The notes below the pieces were generated by a model. The model had not been told where the DNA came from. It saw only the letters and a list, made by a program, of their open reading frames with translations, and searched no databases. Position numbers and translations under genes: made by a program. Shown here in pieces: positions 45,972-53,826 of a stretch of 64,000 bases of DNA; within the stretch, counting starts at the first letter, position 1; each line of letters begins with the position of its first letter. The DNA comes from Jatrophihabitans sp. GAS493 (GTDB lineage Bacteria > Actinomycetota > Actinomycetes > Mycobacteriales > Jatrophihabitantaceae): the NCBI RefSeq assembly GCF_900230215.1, contig NZ_LT907982.1, positions 1,674,001-1,738,000 of the forward strand, in the 5' to 3' direction.

Positions 45972-46712
45972 ATGACTGCGCTATCTGACGTCAGCCGCAC
46001 CGGCGGCCTCGGCGAACATCGTGCCGACGAGGTGCTCGCTGCACGTGACCTATGCATCGGCTACGGCGATCTCACGGTCGCCCGCGACCTCAATCTGCAG
46101 GTGAATCGGGGCGAGCTGGTAGCACTGATGGGGGCCAACGGGGCCGGAAAGACAACGCTCGTCCAGACGCTGGTCGGCTTGTTGAAGCCCGTCTCGGGCC
46201 ACGTCGCCATGTACGGCGAGCAGACCAGCCAACCGCTGCACAAGCGCAGTCGCCAAGGCCTGTCGTTCGTCGCTGACGACCGCTCGATCATCCCGGGGCT
46301 CACGGCCCGCGACAACCTGCGCATCGCGGCGGTGTCAGATACCCAGGCCGCGGCGGACTTCCCCGTCCTGGCGCCGTTGCTCAAGCGCCGAGCAGGCCTG
46401 CTCTCCGGCGGTGAACAGCAACTGTTGACCGTCTACCGGGCTCTGTCGCGCGGCGCCCAGATCGTCGTGATCGACGAGCTGTCCCAGGGTTTGGCCCCTC
46501 AAGTCGTCGACCGGATCTGCGGGATGCTGCGCCAGGCCACCGAAAACGGCACGGCGGTAGTTGTCGTCGAGCAGACCCTGCGTCGCGCGCTCGCGATCTC
46601 CGATCGCTTCGCCGTACTGCACGGTGGGTCGATCGCTCTGACCGGTCAGTCGGCCGAGTACCGCAACCACCAATCCGACATCGAGCACCTGTACCTGCGA
46701 ACGGCCCAGTGA
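45972..46712 (+). CDS. branched-chain-type ABC transporter ATPase (LivF-like)
   Basis: 246-aa ABC ATPase of the hydrophobic amino acid/carboxylate (HAAT) family. Walker A GANGAGKTTL, signature LLSGGEQQLL, Walker B IVVIDELSQGL, and VVVVEQTLRRAL, where LivF proteins also have Gln in place of the switch His. All motifs are standard. Partner ATPase and both permeases are in the next gene. In CoA-ester catabolic clusters HAAT transporters commonly import carboxylic acids, which would suit the nearby ligases. ATG 45972 is preceded by AAGGA; longer readings cover dyad 13. Confidence 0.9.
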   Translation: MTALSDVSRTGGLGEHRADEVLAARDLCIGYGDLTVARDLNLQVNRGELVALMGANGAGKTTLVQTLVGLLKPVSGHVAMYGEQTSQPLHKRSRQGLSFVADDRSIIPGLTARDNLRIAAVSDTQAAADFPVLAPLLKRRAGLLSGGEQQLLTVYRALSRGAQIVVIDELSQGLAPQVVDRICGMLRQATENGTAVVVVEQTLRRALAISDRFAVLHGGSIALTGQSAEYRNHQSDIEHLYLRTAQ

Positions 46713-46721
46713 AAGGCTGAC

Positions 46722-49529
46722 ATGAACTTCTTCCTTTATCTGATCCTCGGGCTCGGTGCCGGTGCGGTCTACGGGCTGCTGGCACAGGGGATCATCGTCA
46801 TCTACCGCACGTCCCGGGTGCTCAACTTTGCCCAGGGCGCGATCGCGATGGCCAGTGCGTACACCTTCGTGAACCTCTCCATCACCCACGGCTGGCCGTC
46901 ATGGGTGGCCCTGATCGTCACGACGTTGCTTGCGGCCGTGCTCGGTGTGTTGGTCCAGCTGCTGGTGATGGGCCCGATGCATCAGGCCTCGCCGCTGGCT
47001 CGGGTCTCGGCCACGCTCGGTCTGCTGATCACGCTGGAGTCGGCGATCTCGCTGCACTACGGGACGGAGGGCACGATCGTTCGGAGCTTCCTGCCCAATG
47101 GGGCGGTCCACCTCTGGCATGATGCCAGTGTCGGCGCGGACCGGCTCATTCTGGTCGGCATCGGCGCCGTCGTGACCGCGATCCTCTGGCTGGTCTACCA
47201 CCTCACCCAGTTGGGCCGTTTGACCACGGGTGTATCGCAGAACCCGGTCGCGGTAGCCAGCCTCGGTCACTCACCGGCGCGGTTGGCCATGGTGAACTGG
47301 GCGATCGGCTGCGGCCTCGCCGGATTCTGTGGTTGCCTGGTCGTACCGTTGACCGGCCTGCAGATCTCCACCCTGACGATGCTCGTCGTCCCTGCCCTGG
47401 CGGCAGCCATCGCCGGCAACTTCGTGTCGTTCCCCGGTACTTTTGCGGCGGGTCTGGCCATCGGTGCCGCCGAGTCGATTGTGCAGAACTACGTGCACAC
47501 GCCGGGCTGGCCGGAGGCTGTGCCCTTCATCGCGATCGTCGTGCTCTGTGTCGTACGCGGAGGCAGCCTGCCGACCCGTGACACGATGTTGGAGCGGCTG
47601 CCCAAGGTCGGCAGCGCCCGATTCGGGCGCACCGGCATAGTGACCGTGTGCGTCCTTGCCTTCGTGTTCGTCAACGTCGGTCCGCAGTCCTGGATCGCTC
47701 CGGTGGAGACTACGGCGCTGATCGCGCTGATCGGACTCTCGATCGTGGTGGTGATGGGCTTTGCGGGTCAACTCAACCTCGCCCCGTACGCGCTCGCCGG
47801 GATCTCCTGCCTGCTGGCCGCTCACGTCGCCGAATCGTGGGGTTGGTCCCTGGTGCCATGCCTGCTCGTCGGCGCTGTGGCGGCGGTGCCGGTCGGACTG
47901 CTCGTCGCCATGCCCGCCCTACGCACCCGCGGCGCCAATCTCGCCGCGGCCACCCTGGGCCTCGGCGTGGTCGTTCAGGACCTGATCTTCAGCAACTCCG
48001 ACTACACCGGTGGCTTCACCGGAATGACCACCGGAACGCCGAACTTGTTCGGATGGTCGCTGGACTCGGATCTGCACCCGGCCCGCTATGCCAGCCTGGT
48101 GATCGTCGTACTGCTGGTGGCGGGCATCGCCGTCGTCAACATCCGACGCAGCTCCTCAGGGCGCCGGCTTCTGGCCGTACGCGGGAACGAGCGAGCCGCC
48201 GCGTCGCTTGGCATAAGTGTGTGGGGTGCCAAGCTCTACGCGTTCTCGGTCTCGGCCTTTCTCGCCGGCGCCTACGGTGTGCTGAGCCAGTTCCAGACCG
48301 GCACCGTCACGTTCCTGACGTTCTCTCCGCTGGCGTCGCTGCTGCTGGTGGGCTCCGTTGTCCTCGGCGCGGTCGGCTATGCCAGCGGCGCCTTTGTCGC
48401 GGGGATCATCGCCACCGGCGGGATCCTCTCGAACTGGCTCGGTTTCACCCAAATCGACAAGTACCTGCCGCTGATCAGCGGGCTGGCACTCATGCTGACC
48501 CTCGTGCTGAACCCGAGCGGACTCGTGCCGGGGACAATCGACAGTGTCCGGATGCTGCTTCGCAAGCTGATCAAAACGGCACCCGCCGAGGTGGGCGAGG
48601 CCGCGCACACACCTGAGTCGGTGGAGGTGCCGGAACCGACCGACGCCACTGCTCCGGCGGTCGGCGCAGACGCTGTCGCGGGCCGCCGCACCAGTATCAC
48701 CAGGCTCCGCCAGACCGATCGGGTAGAGCCCCTGCCGCTGGAGGTAACCGGCTTATCCGTGTCCTTCGGCCGGGTGCAGGCGGTTCGGGACGTGGCGCTG
48801 ACTGTCCAGCCGGGCGAGGTGCTCGGTCTCATCGGCCCGAATGGCGCCGGCAAGACCACGGCAATCGATGCCATCACCGGGTTCGTGAACGCCAGTGGCT
48901 CGATCAAGCTCGGCGGGGTGGAACTGGCCGGCTACTCAGCTTATAAGCGAGCGGCCCGTGGCCTGTCGCGATCCTTCCAAGCGATCGAACTCTTCGACGA
49001 CCTCAGCCTGGCCGAGAACCTCTCGGTCGGCGCCGAGGGCGCCGCGGGTATCAGCTACCTGCGCGACATCCTCGCGCCCCGCGGTAGCAAGCTATCGCCC
49101 ACCACTGAGGCTGCGGTCGAGATGTTCGGCCTCGCGCCCTATCTCAACCAGCTGCCGGGCGACCTGCCCTTCGCCGTCCGGCGTCTGGCCGGCATCGCGC
49201 GCTGTGTCGCGAAGTCGCCGTCTGTGGTGCTGCTGGACGAGCCGGCCGCGGGGCTCGGCCAGCACGAGCTGGGCGAGCTGGATGACCTGATCCGGCGTCT
49301 GGCCAAGGACATGGGCATGGGCGTCGTTCTCGTGGAGCATCACCTCGAGCTGGTGATGTCGGTATGTGATCGCATTCAGGTGCTGACCCTCGGGTCGACG
49401 CTGGCCGTAGGCACGCCCGCGGAGGTCTCCGCGAACGCGGAGGTGCGGGTTGCCTACATGGGCGAAGCCACCGAGGCCACCGACGCGCTCGATGCCGATC
49501 TGGCAGAGGCACTCTCCGGAACAGAGTGA
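46722..49529 (+). CDS. fused LivH-LivM-LivG: two permeases and one ATPase in one chain
   Basis: 935-aa ABC transporter fusion. Residues 1 to about 290 are a LivH-type permease (NFAQGAIAMASAYTFVNL, LLITLESAISLHYG); about 300-610 a LivM-type permease (GFAGQLNLAPYALAGISCLL, NERAAASLGISVWGAKLYAF); then a Pro/Glu/Thr-rich linker of about 80 residues; then a LivG-type ATPase. Walker A is GPNGAGKTTAID (about 704-715), Walker B VVLLDEPAAGL, switch His VLVEHHLELV. The ABC signature is degenerate: QLPGDLPFAVRRLAGIARC where LivG has a NLAYGQQR- or LSGGQ-like segment. LivM-LivG fusions are known; the triple fusion is less usual. No substrate-binding protein gene is in the window, so it must be elsewhere if it exists. 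Confidence 0.92.
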   Translation: MNFFLYLILGLGAGAVYGLLAQGIIVIYRTSRVLNFAQGAIAMASAYTFVNLSITHGWPSWVALIVTTLLAAVLGVLVQLLVMGPMHQASPLARVSATLGLLITLESAISLHYGTEGTIVRSFLPNGAVHLWHDASVGADRLILVGIGAVVTAILWLVYHLTQLGRLTTGVSQNPVAVASLGHSPARLAMVNWAIGCGLAGFCGCLVVPLTGLQISTLTMLVVPALAAAIAGNFVSFPGTFAAGLAIGAAESIVQNYVHTPGWPEAVPFIAIVVLCVVRGGSLPTRDTMLERLPKVGSARFGRTGIVTVCVLAFVFVNVGPQSWIAPVETTALIALIGLSIVVVMGFAGQLNLAPYALAGISCLLAAHVAESWGWSLVPCLLVGAVAAVPVGLLVAMPALRTRGANLAAATLGLGVVVQDLIFSNSDYTGGFTGMTTGTPNLFGWSLDSDLHPARYASLVIVVLLVAGIAVVNIRRSSSGRRLLAVRGNERAAASLGISVWGAKLYAFSVSAFLAGAYGVLSQFQTGTVTFLTFSPLASLLLVGSVVLGAVGYASGAFVAGIIATGGILSNWLGFTQIDKYLPLISGLALMLTLVLNPSGLVPGTIDSVRMLLRKLIKTAPAEVGEAAHTPESVEVPEPTDATAPAVGADAVAGRRTSITRLRQTDRVEPLPLEVTGLSVSFGRVQAVRDVALTVQPGEVLGLIGPNGAGKTTAIDAITGFVNASGSIKLGGVELAGYSAYKRAARGLSRSFQAIELFDDLSLAENLSVGAEGAAGISYLRDILAPRGSKLSPTTEAAVEMFGLAPYLNQLPGDLPFAVRRLAGIARCVAKSPSVVLLDEPAAGLGQHELGELDDLIRRLAKDMGMGVVLVEHHLELVMSVCDRIQVLTLGSTLAVGTPAEVSANAEVRVAYMGEATEATDALDADLAEALSGTE

Positions 49530-49536
49530 CTGATAC

Positions 49537-49580
49537 CGGCCTTCCCGGACTCCGCTGGCCAGCAGAGTCCGGGAAGGCCG
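49537..49580. terminator. bidirectional hairpin between convergent genes
   Basis: A perfect 16-bp inverted repeat: CGGCCTTCCCGGACTC at 49537-49552 pairs with GAGTCCGGGAAGGCCG at 49565-49580, and the 12-base loop contains the smaller palindrome GCTGGCCAGC. It lies between the transporter stop and the metallo-hydrolase stop. No T-run follows, as is common in actinobacterial terminators. Confidence 0.8.
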
Positions 49581-49581
49581 C

Positions 49582-50577
49582 TTAAATCAGGACCGGCTCA
49601 TCGTCGCGCACTGCGAACCAGCTGTCGATATCCGTCCCGGTATTGCGCAGGTATCCGCGGCGCTCCAGGTACAGCAGATGCGCATGCGCCTCGCCCATCG
49701 CGAACCGCCGCTGTACGCCGCGCATCTGCTCCCATGGCCGGCTCCAGTGCAGCAGTCCGGACACCTCGGCGGTGCTCAGTCCCGGGGTGTCGTGCAACGC
49801 CCGCAGCACCTCGGCTAGTCGTTCTTGGTGATGGGTGATGACGTCGTGAACCCGTTGCCGCAGGCCGCGGAACCGGTACTCGTGCGCAGGAAGTACCTCA
49901 TCGGCTCGCAGTGTCAGCAGCTTCTCCAGCGAGGCCAGGTAGTCGCTGAGACCCTCGGTCGGCAGGAAGGGACTCGTGCTGATATTGGGGGTGATCCGGG
50001 GCAGCAAGTGGTCTCCGGTCAGGAGAACCTCGGTCCCGGAGTCGTAGAAGCAGGTGTGGCCGGGCGTGTGCCCCGGGGTCCAGACCGAGATCAGGCTGGT
50101 TCCAGGACCGAGCGGCCGGTCGCCGTCGGAGAGCAGGCGGTCGGGCGCGATTTTCATGTCCTCGAAAGTGTCGGCGTCGCCGACCAGCAATTCGAAATCG
50201 CCGGTGACGCCGCCGCGCCGACGAAACCACTCCGCCTCCTCGCGGCAGTACTCCTCGGGCGTGCCCACACGTGCCTGCATTTCGAGGTCGGCCGGGTGTA
50301 GGGCGACCCAGGCGTCGCTGTGTTGCCTGATGCGGCGCACCAGGCCGTAGTGGTCTCCGTGAGCGTGAGTCACCAGGATCGCCTTGACGTCCCCGATCGA
50401 CCAGCCGACCGAGCCGAGTCCGCTGACGAGCCCCTCCCAGGATGCTTCGCTTGACCAGCCGGTGTCGACCAGGGCAATACCGCCCGCGTACTGCATGGCG
50501 TAGCTGAGGACGTAGCGCAGCGGGTTGTCGGGGAAGACGGTGGGGACCGACCAGAGGCCAGGGCGCACCAGCTCCAC
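49582..50577 (-). CDS. metallo-beta-lactamase fold hydrolase
   Basis: At least 331 aa. THAHGDHYGL is the HxHxDH zinc motif; VWTPGHTPGHTCFY and LLTGDHLLPRITPN give further metal ligands, and VLPAHEYRFRG follows. The C-terminal helical domain (ERRGYLRNTG) is like MBL-fold hydrolases found in acyl-CoA gene clusters. Likely hydrolyses a thioester or lactone; substrate unknown. The GTG at 50577 has no ribosome-binding site, and the in-frame reading continues upstream as AIEVTGTLQKQAWADRVLPP, which looks like real coding sequence. The true start may be a rare ATT near 50642 behind GAGAAGGGC. Minus-strand TAAGAT at 50684-50689 next to dyad 14 is a possible -10 box. Confidence 0.84.
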   Translation of the reverse strand: MELVRPGLWSVPTVFPDNPLRYVLSYAMQYAGGIALVDTGWSSEASWEGLVSGLGSVGWSIGDVKAILVTHAHGDHYGLVRRIRQHSDAWVALHPADLEMQARVGTPEEYCREEAEWFRRRGGVTGDFELLVGDADTFEDMKIAPDRLLSDGDRPLGPGTSLISVWTPGHTPGHTCFYDSGTEVLLTGDHLLPRITPNISTSPFLPTEGLSDYLASLEKLLTLRADEVLPAHEYRFRGLRQRVHDVITHHQERLAEVLRALHDTPGLSTAEVSGLLHWSRPWEQMRGVQRRFAMGEAHAHLLYLERRGYLRNTGTDIDSWFAVRDDEPVLI

Positions 50578-50691
50578 CGGCGGCAGTACTCGGTCGGCCC
50601 AGGCCTGTTTCTGCAGTGTCCCGGTGACTTCGATGGCAATTGCCCTTCTCGTTGACCTGCGGCTGGGTGGCTGCTACGTTCGGATCTTAGA

Positions 50692-50707
50692 TCAACCAAC
50701 CGGTTGG
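50692..50707. promoter_or_regulatory. cluster dyad operator 14
   Basis: TCAACCAACCGGTTGG; it also contains the perfect 16-base palindrome AACCAACCGGTTGGTT at 50694-50709. It sits between the divergent MBL hydrolase and thiolase genes. Confidence 0.8.
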
Positions 50708-50759
50708 TTATAACCCACGGTCGTCTGCCCTGTCAAAGACGACGAACATGAGGTGAAAT

Positions 50760-51902
50760 ATGCGGGATGCGGTCATCGTCGGCGCGGTTCGGACGCCGAT
50801 CGGCAGGCGGAACGGTGCGTATGCCAACGTACATCCGATCGACCTGTCGGCCTACGTGCTTCAGGGTCTGGTGAATAAGACTGGGATCGACCCGGCCGTC
50901 ATCGACGACGTCATCTGGGGCTGCGTGCAGCAGGTGGGCGGTCAGTCGCTGAATCCGGCTCGGCTGGCGGCGCTGGCTGCCGGCTTCCCCGAGACCGTGC
51001 CCGGCACCTCCGTGGACCGGCAGTGCGGCTCGTCGCAGCAATCGGTGCACTTCGCCGCGGCAGCGGTTGTCTCCGGCCAGTGCGACGTCGTGGTCGCCGG
51101 TGGCGTCGAGAGCATGACGATGGTCCCCATGGGCGCGTCGATGGCCGACCCGGCCTATGGCGCGCCGTACGGTCCGCTGTTCAGCCAGCGCTACCCCGAT
51201 GAGCCAAACCAGGGCGTCGGCGCCGAGATGGTAGCGGAAAAGTGGGGTTTTTCGCGCAGTCAGCTCGACGAATACGCTGTACAGTCCCACGAGCGCACGG
51301 CCGCTGCGATCGACGCCGGCGCCTTTACCGAGCAGTATGTCGAGATCCCCGGTACCGGCCTGACCGTCGACCAGGGATTGCGTCGCGGGACATCCCTTGA
51401 CGTCCTCGCCGGTCTAAAACCCGCATTCAAATCTGACGGTGTCATCCACGCCGGCAATTCCTCGCAGATCTCCGACGGCTCCGGCGCGCTCCTGATCACA
51501 ACCAGCGAGAAGGCGGCCGAACTCGGGCTGAAGCCACTGGTCCGCCTGCACACGTTCGCGGTCGCCGGCAGTGATCCGGTCATCATGCTCACCGGCCCGA
51601 TTCCGGCGACGGCCAAGGCGCTGGCCCGTTCCGGCCTGTCGATCAACGAGATCGGTGCATTCGAGATCAACGAGGCCTTCGCACCGGTCCCGCTGGCGTG
51701 GCAGGTCGAGACCGGCGCCGACCCGAAGAACCTCAACCCGCTGGGCGGTGCCATCGCGGTCGGTCACCCCTTGGGTGGTTCAGGGGCAATCCTGATGACC
51801 CGACTGGTACACAACATGGTCGACAACGGCATCCAGTACGGCCTGCAGAGCATGTGCGAGGGTGGCGGCATGGCCAACGCAACCATCCTCGAACTGCTAT
51901 GA
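50760..51902 (+). CDS. acetyl-CoA acyltransferase (thiolase)
   Basis: 380-aa thiolase. Nucleophile in VDRQCGSSQQSVHF (C89), GHPLGGSG His (about 336) and Cys in MCEGGGMANAT (about 366) are present, so the catalytic set is complete. VESMTMVPMG and EINEAFAPVPLAW are family motifs. It differs clearly from the thiolase at 37487 and probably serves another chain or ring type. GAGGTGA precedes ATG 50760. Forms an operon with the SDR at 51916. In a ketone-carboxylation route it would cleave the 3-ketoacyl-CoA. Confidence 0.9.
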   Translation: MRDAVIVGAVRTPIGRRNGAYANVHPIDLSAYVLQGLVNKTGIDPAVIDDVIWGCVQQVGGQSLNPARLAALAAGFPETVPGTSVDRQCGSSQQSVHFAAAAVVSGQCDVVVAGGVESMTMVPMGASMADPAYGAPYGPLFSQRYPDEPNQGVGAEMVAEKWGFSRSQLDEYAVQSHERTAAAIDAGAFTEQYVEIPGTGLTVDQGLRRGTSLDVLAGLKPAFKSDGVIHAGNSSQISDGSGALLITTSEKAAELGLKPLVRLHTFAVAGSDPVIMLTGPIPATAKALARSGLSINEIGAFEINEAFAPVPLAWQVETGADPKNLNPLGGAIAVGHPLGGSGAILMTRLVHNMVDNGIQYGLQSMCEGGGMANATILELL

Positions 51903-51915
51903 ACAGGACGACACC

Positions 51916-52698
51916 ATGAATCTCGAGGGAACGAGCGCCGTCGTCACCGGCGGCGCGTCCGGGCTGGGCGAGGCCACGGTCCGCCGACTGGCCAAGGCGG
52001 GCGTGACAGTCGTCATCGCCGATCTGCAGTCCGAACGCGGAACGGCGCTGGCCGATGAGGTCGGCGGCATCTTCTGCCGCGTCGACGTCACCGACACCGA
52101 CGACATCATCGCCGCTGTCGAGGCCGCCGCCGCCGCCGCGCCGCTTCGTTCCGCCGTGAATTGCGCTGGCATAGGTATCCCGGCCCGCACCATCGGCCGC
52201 GATGGCAGGTACGAGTCCGCGCACGACCTGGACAGCTACAGACGGGTCCTGGACATCGACCTGGTCGGCACGTTCGACATGATCCGCATCGCGGCAACCG
52301 CGATGAGCCGTCTCGAACCACTGGACTCCGGAGTACGCGGGGCAATCGTCAACACCGCCTCGGTAGCTGCCGAGGACGGCCAGATCGGCCAGGCCGCCTA
52401 CTCCAGCGCCAAGGCCGGAATCGTTGGCATGACGCTGCCGATCGCGCGTGACCTCGGTGCTGTGGGAATCCGGATCAACACGATCCTGCCGGGCTATTTC
52501 CTTACTCCGGCTTACGGAACCGGGCCGAAGTCGGAGGAGATCATTGCCAAGTTCACCGAGGACATCGTCTTCCCCCGTCGCTTCGGGCGCACGGAGGAGT
52601 TCGCCTCGCTGGCCTACGAGCTGCTCACCAACGACTACCTCAACGGCGAATCGATCCGGCTCGACGCGGCGGCCCGAATGCCACCGAAGACGATCTGA
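51916..52698 (+). CDS. SDR, HSD10-like 3-hydroxyacyl-CoA or alcohol dehydrogenase
   Basis: 260-aa [21 protein letters not shown] is the cofactor loop, [11 protein letters not shown] has the Asp for [19 protein letters not shown], then catalytic Ser in [10 protein letters not shown] and [11 protein letters not shown]. This set is like type-10 17beta-hydroxysteroid/3-hydroxyacyl-CoA dehydrogenases; secondary-alcohol dehydrogenases also look like this. ATG 51916 follows AGGACGACACC, 13 bases after the thiolase stop; a longer reading overlaps the thiolase. Followed by a strong hairpin. Confidence 0.88.
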   Translation: MNLEGTSAVVTGGASGLGEATVRRLAKAGVTVVIADLQSERGTALADEVGGIFCRVDVTDTDDIIAAVEAAAAAAPLRSAVNCAGIGIPARTIGRDGRYESAHDLDSYRRVLDIDLVGTFDMIRIAATAMSRLEPLDSGVRGAIVNTASVAAEDGQIGQAAYSSAKAGIVGMTLPIARDLGAVGIRINTILPGYFLTPAYGTGPKSEEIIAKFTEDIVFPRRFGRTEEFASLAYELLTNDYLNGESIRLDAAARMPPKTI

Positions 52699-52738
52699 CG
52701 TCCGGCTCGGCCGGTCGCTAGTTCGGCCGCGAACGTCG

Positions 52739-52768
52739 AAGGCCGGCAACCACTAGGTTGCCGGCCTT
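52739..52768. terminator. bidirectional hairpin between convergent operons
   Basis: A perfect 13-bp stem, AAGGCCGGCAACC at 52739-52751 with GGTTGCCGGCCTT at 52756-52768, and a four-base loop. It separates the thiolase-SDR operon from the DUF/HyuA/HyuB operon that reads toward it. Confidence 0.85.
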
Positions 52769-52802
52769 CACCATTGGTGGCCACAGGCCAACCGTCAGCC
52801 GG

Positions 52803-53825
52803 TCACCGGCCGCTCTGCATCCCGATCGGTAGGCCGTCGACGAGCTGGTCGAGCACTTCGACGATGCCCAGGCCGTGCCGGCCGTCGTTGGTCTCGAAGT
52901 CGTACGCGGCGTAGCCGATCCGGGTGACCTGGGTGCTGCCGTCCTCGAGCTCCTTAAGGTGGCGCAGCGGGACGAATCGCTCCGGCTTGCGGGCGACAGC
53001 GGTGAGTGCCAGCTCGCCGCCGGGACCGTCGACGTCGCTGATCACCGAACGAATATAACCATCATCGGTCCAGTCGATGGTCAGGCCACGCAGGATCGCC
53101 TCGTACACCTGGTCGTCCTTCGTGATGGCGGCTCGCCGGGTCAGGCTGCCGTCACGGCGGCCCACCTCCAGCGTCATGATCTGCGTACCGTCGTCGAGGA
53201 TCGCGGTGATCCAGCGGTGGAAGAGGGGCCCGGTCCAGTCGCGCGGTCCCCACGAGTGATCGCGGAGCCCACCGCCCTGCACCTCGAACACCTGATCTCC
53301 GATCAGGATCCGGCCGTCGAGCCGACCGAACTGCTCGTAATGACCGAGGGCGAGCGTCTCCTCCAGGAAGTTGCCGGGGTCGTCGCCGTTCGTCCCGAAC
53401 GAGGCGCCGTCGGCGACGTTGGCCAGGTCGATCCGGACCTTCTGCACGGGTGCGTCGGCCAGTGCCTGACGCGGGCTGCTCAGCACCCGCGGGTCGGTGA
53501 ACACCGACATGGTGCCGTCGAAGGTGAGCTGTTGCCGGCGGTGCGGCTCCAGCACCTCGATGCTGATCGAGCCGACGGCGAGCTGCTCCGACCCGAACGT
53601 CCGCGTGCGTTCGAAGGACAGCAGTGTGTCGCCTGACGGCAGGAACACCAGCCCAGTAGCCTGGCCGGACGGTTGGTTGGGTTGCACGGCGACGCGCAGC
53701 CAACCGACCACACCGGAGTCCAACGACGCGAAGTTGTAGTACGTACTCTCGTTGTACTGCGGATCGCTGTCCGGGACGTGCCGGCACTCATGCTCCGGCT
53801 TGATCGTTTCGATGAACATGGACAT
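52803..53825 (-). CDS. AttH/lipocalin-like protein of unknown function (DUF7064-type)
   Basis: 340-aa protein without signal peptide. The motif GLRDHSWGPRDWTGPLFHRW in the middle is characteristic of a lipocalin-like family often found in terpenoid, steroid and alkane catabolic clusters. The N-terminal half has ESTYYNFASLDSGVVGWLRV and the C-terminal part YAAYDFETNDGRHGLGIVEV. No enzyme activity can be assigned; binding or isomerising a hydrophobic substrate is possible. ATG 53825 lies one base after the HyuA stop (53827-53829) and GAGG is just upstream, so it is the third gene of the HyuB-HyuA operon. The gene at the right window edge seems to start a related protein. Confidence 0.72.
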   Translation of the reverse strand: MSMFIETIKPEHECRHVPDSDPQYNESTYYNFASLDSGVVGWLRVAVQPNQPSGQATGLVFLPSGDTLLSFERTRTFGSEQLAVGSISIEVLEPHRRQQLTFDGTMSVFTDPRVLSSPRQALADAPVQKVRIDLANVADGASFGTNGDDPGNFLEETLALGHYEQFGRLDGRILIGDQVFEVQGGGLRDHSWGPRDWTGPLFHRWITAILDDGTQIMTLEVGRRDGSLTRRAAITKDDQVYEAILRGLTIDWTDDGYIRSVISDVDGPGGELALTAVARKPERFVPLRHLKELEDGSTQVTRIGYAAYDFETNDGRHGLGIVEVLDQLVDGLPIGMQSGR

Positions 53826-53826
53826 G

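Noticed and set aside
53660-53690. GGTTGGTTGGGTTGC repeat resembling a dyad arm
   Set aside because: Inside the coding sequence of the DUF protein with no left arm; it encodes a Gln-Pro-Asn-Gln run.
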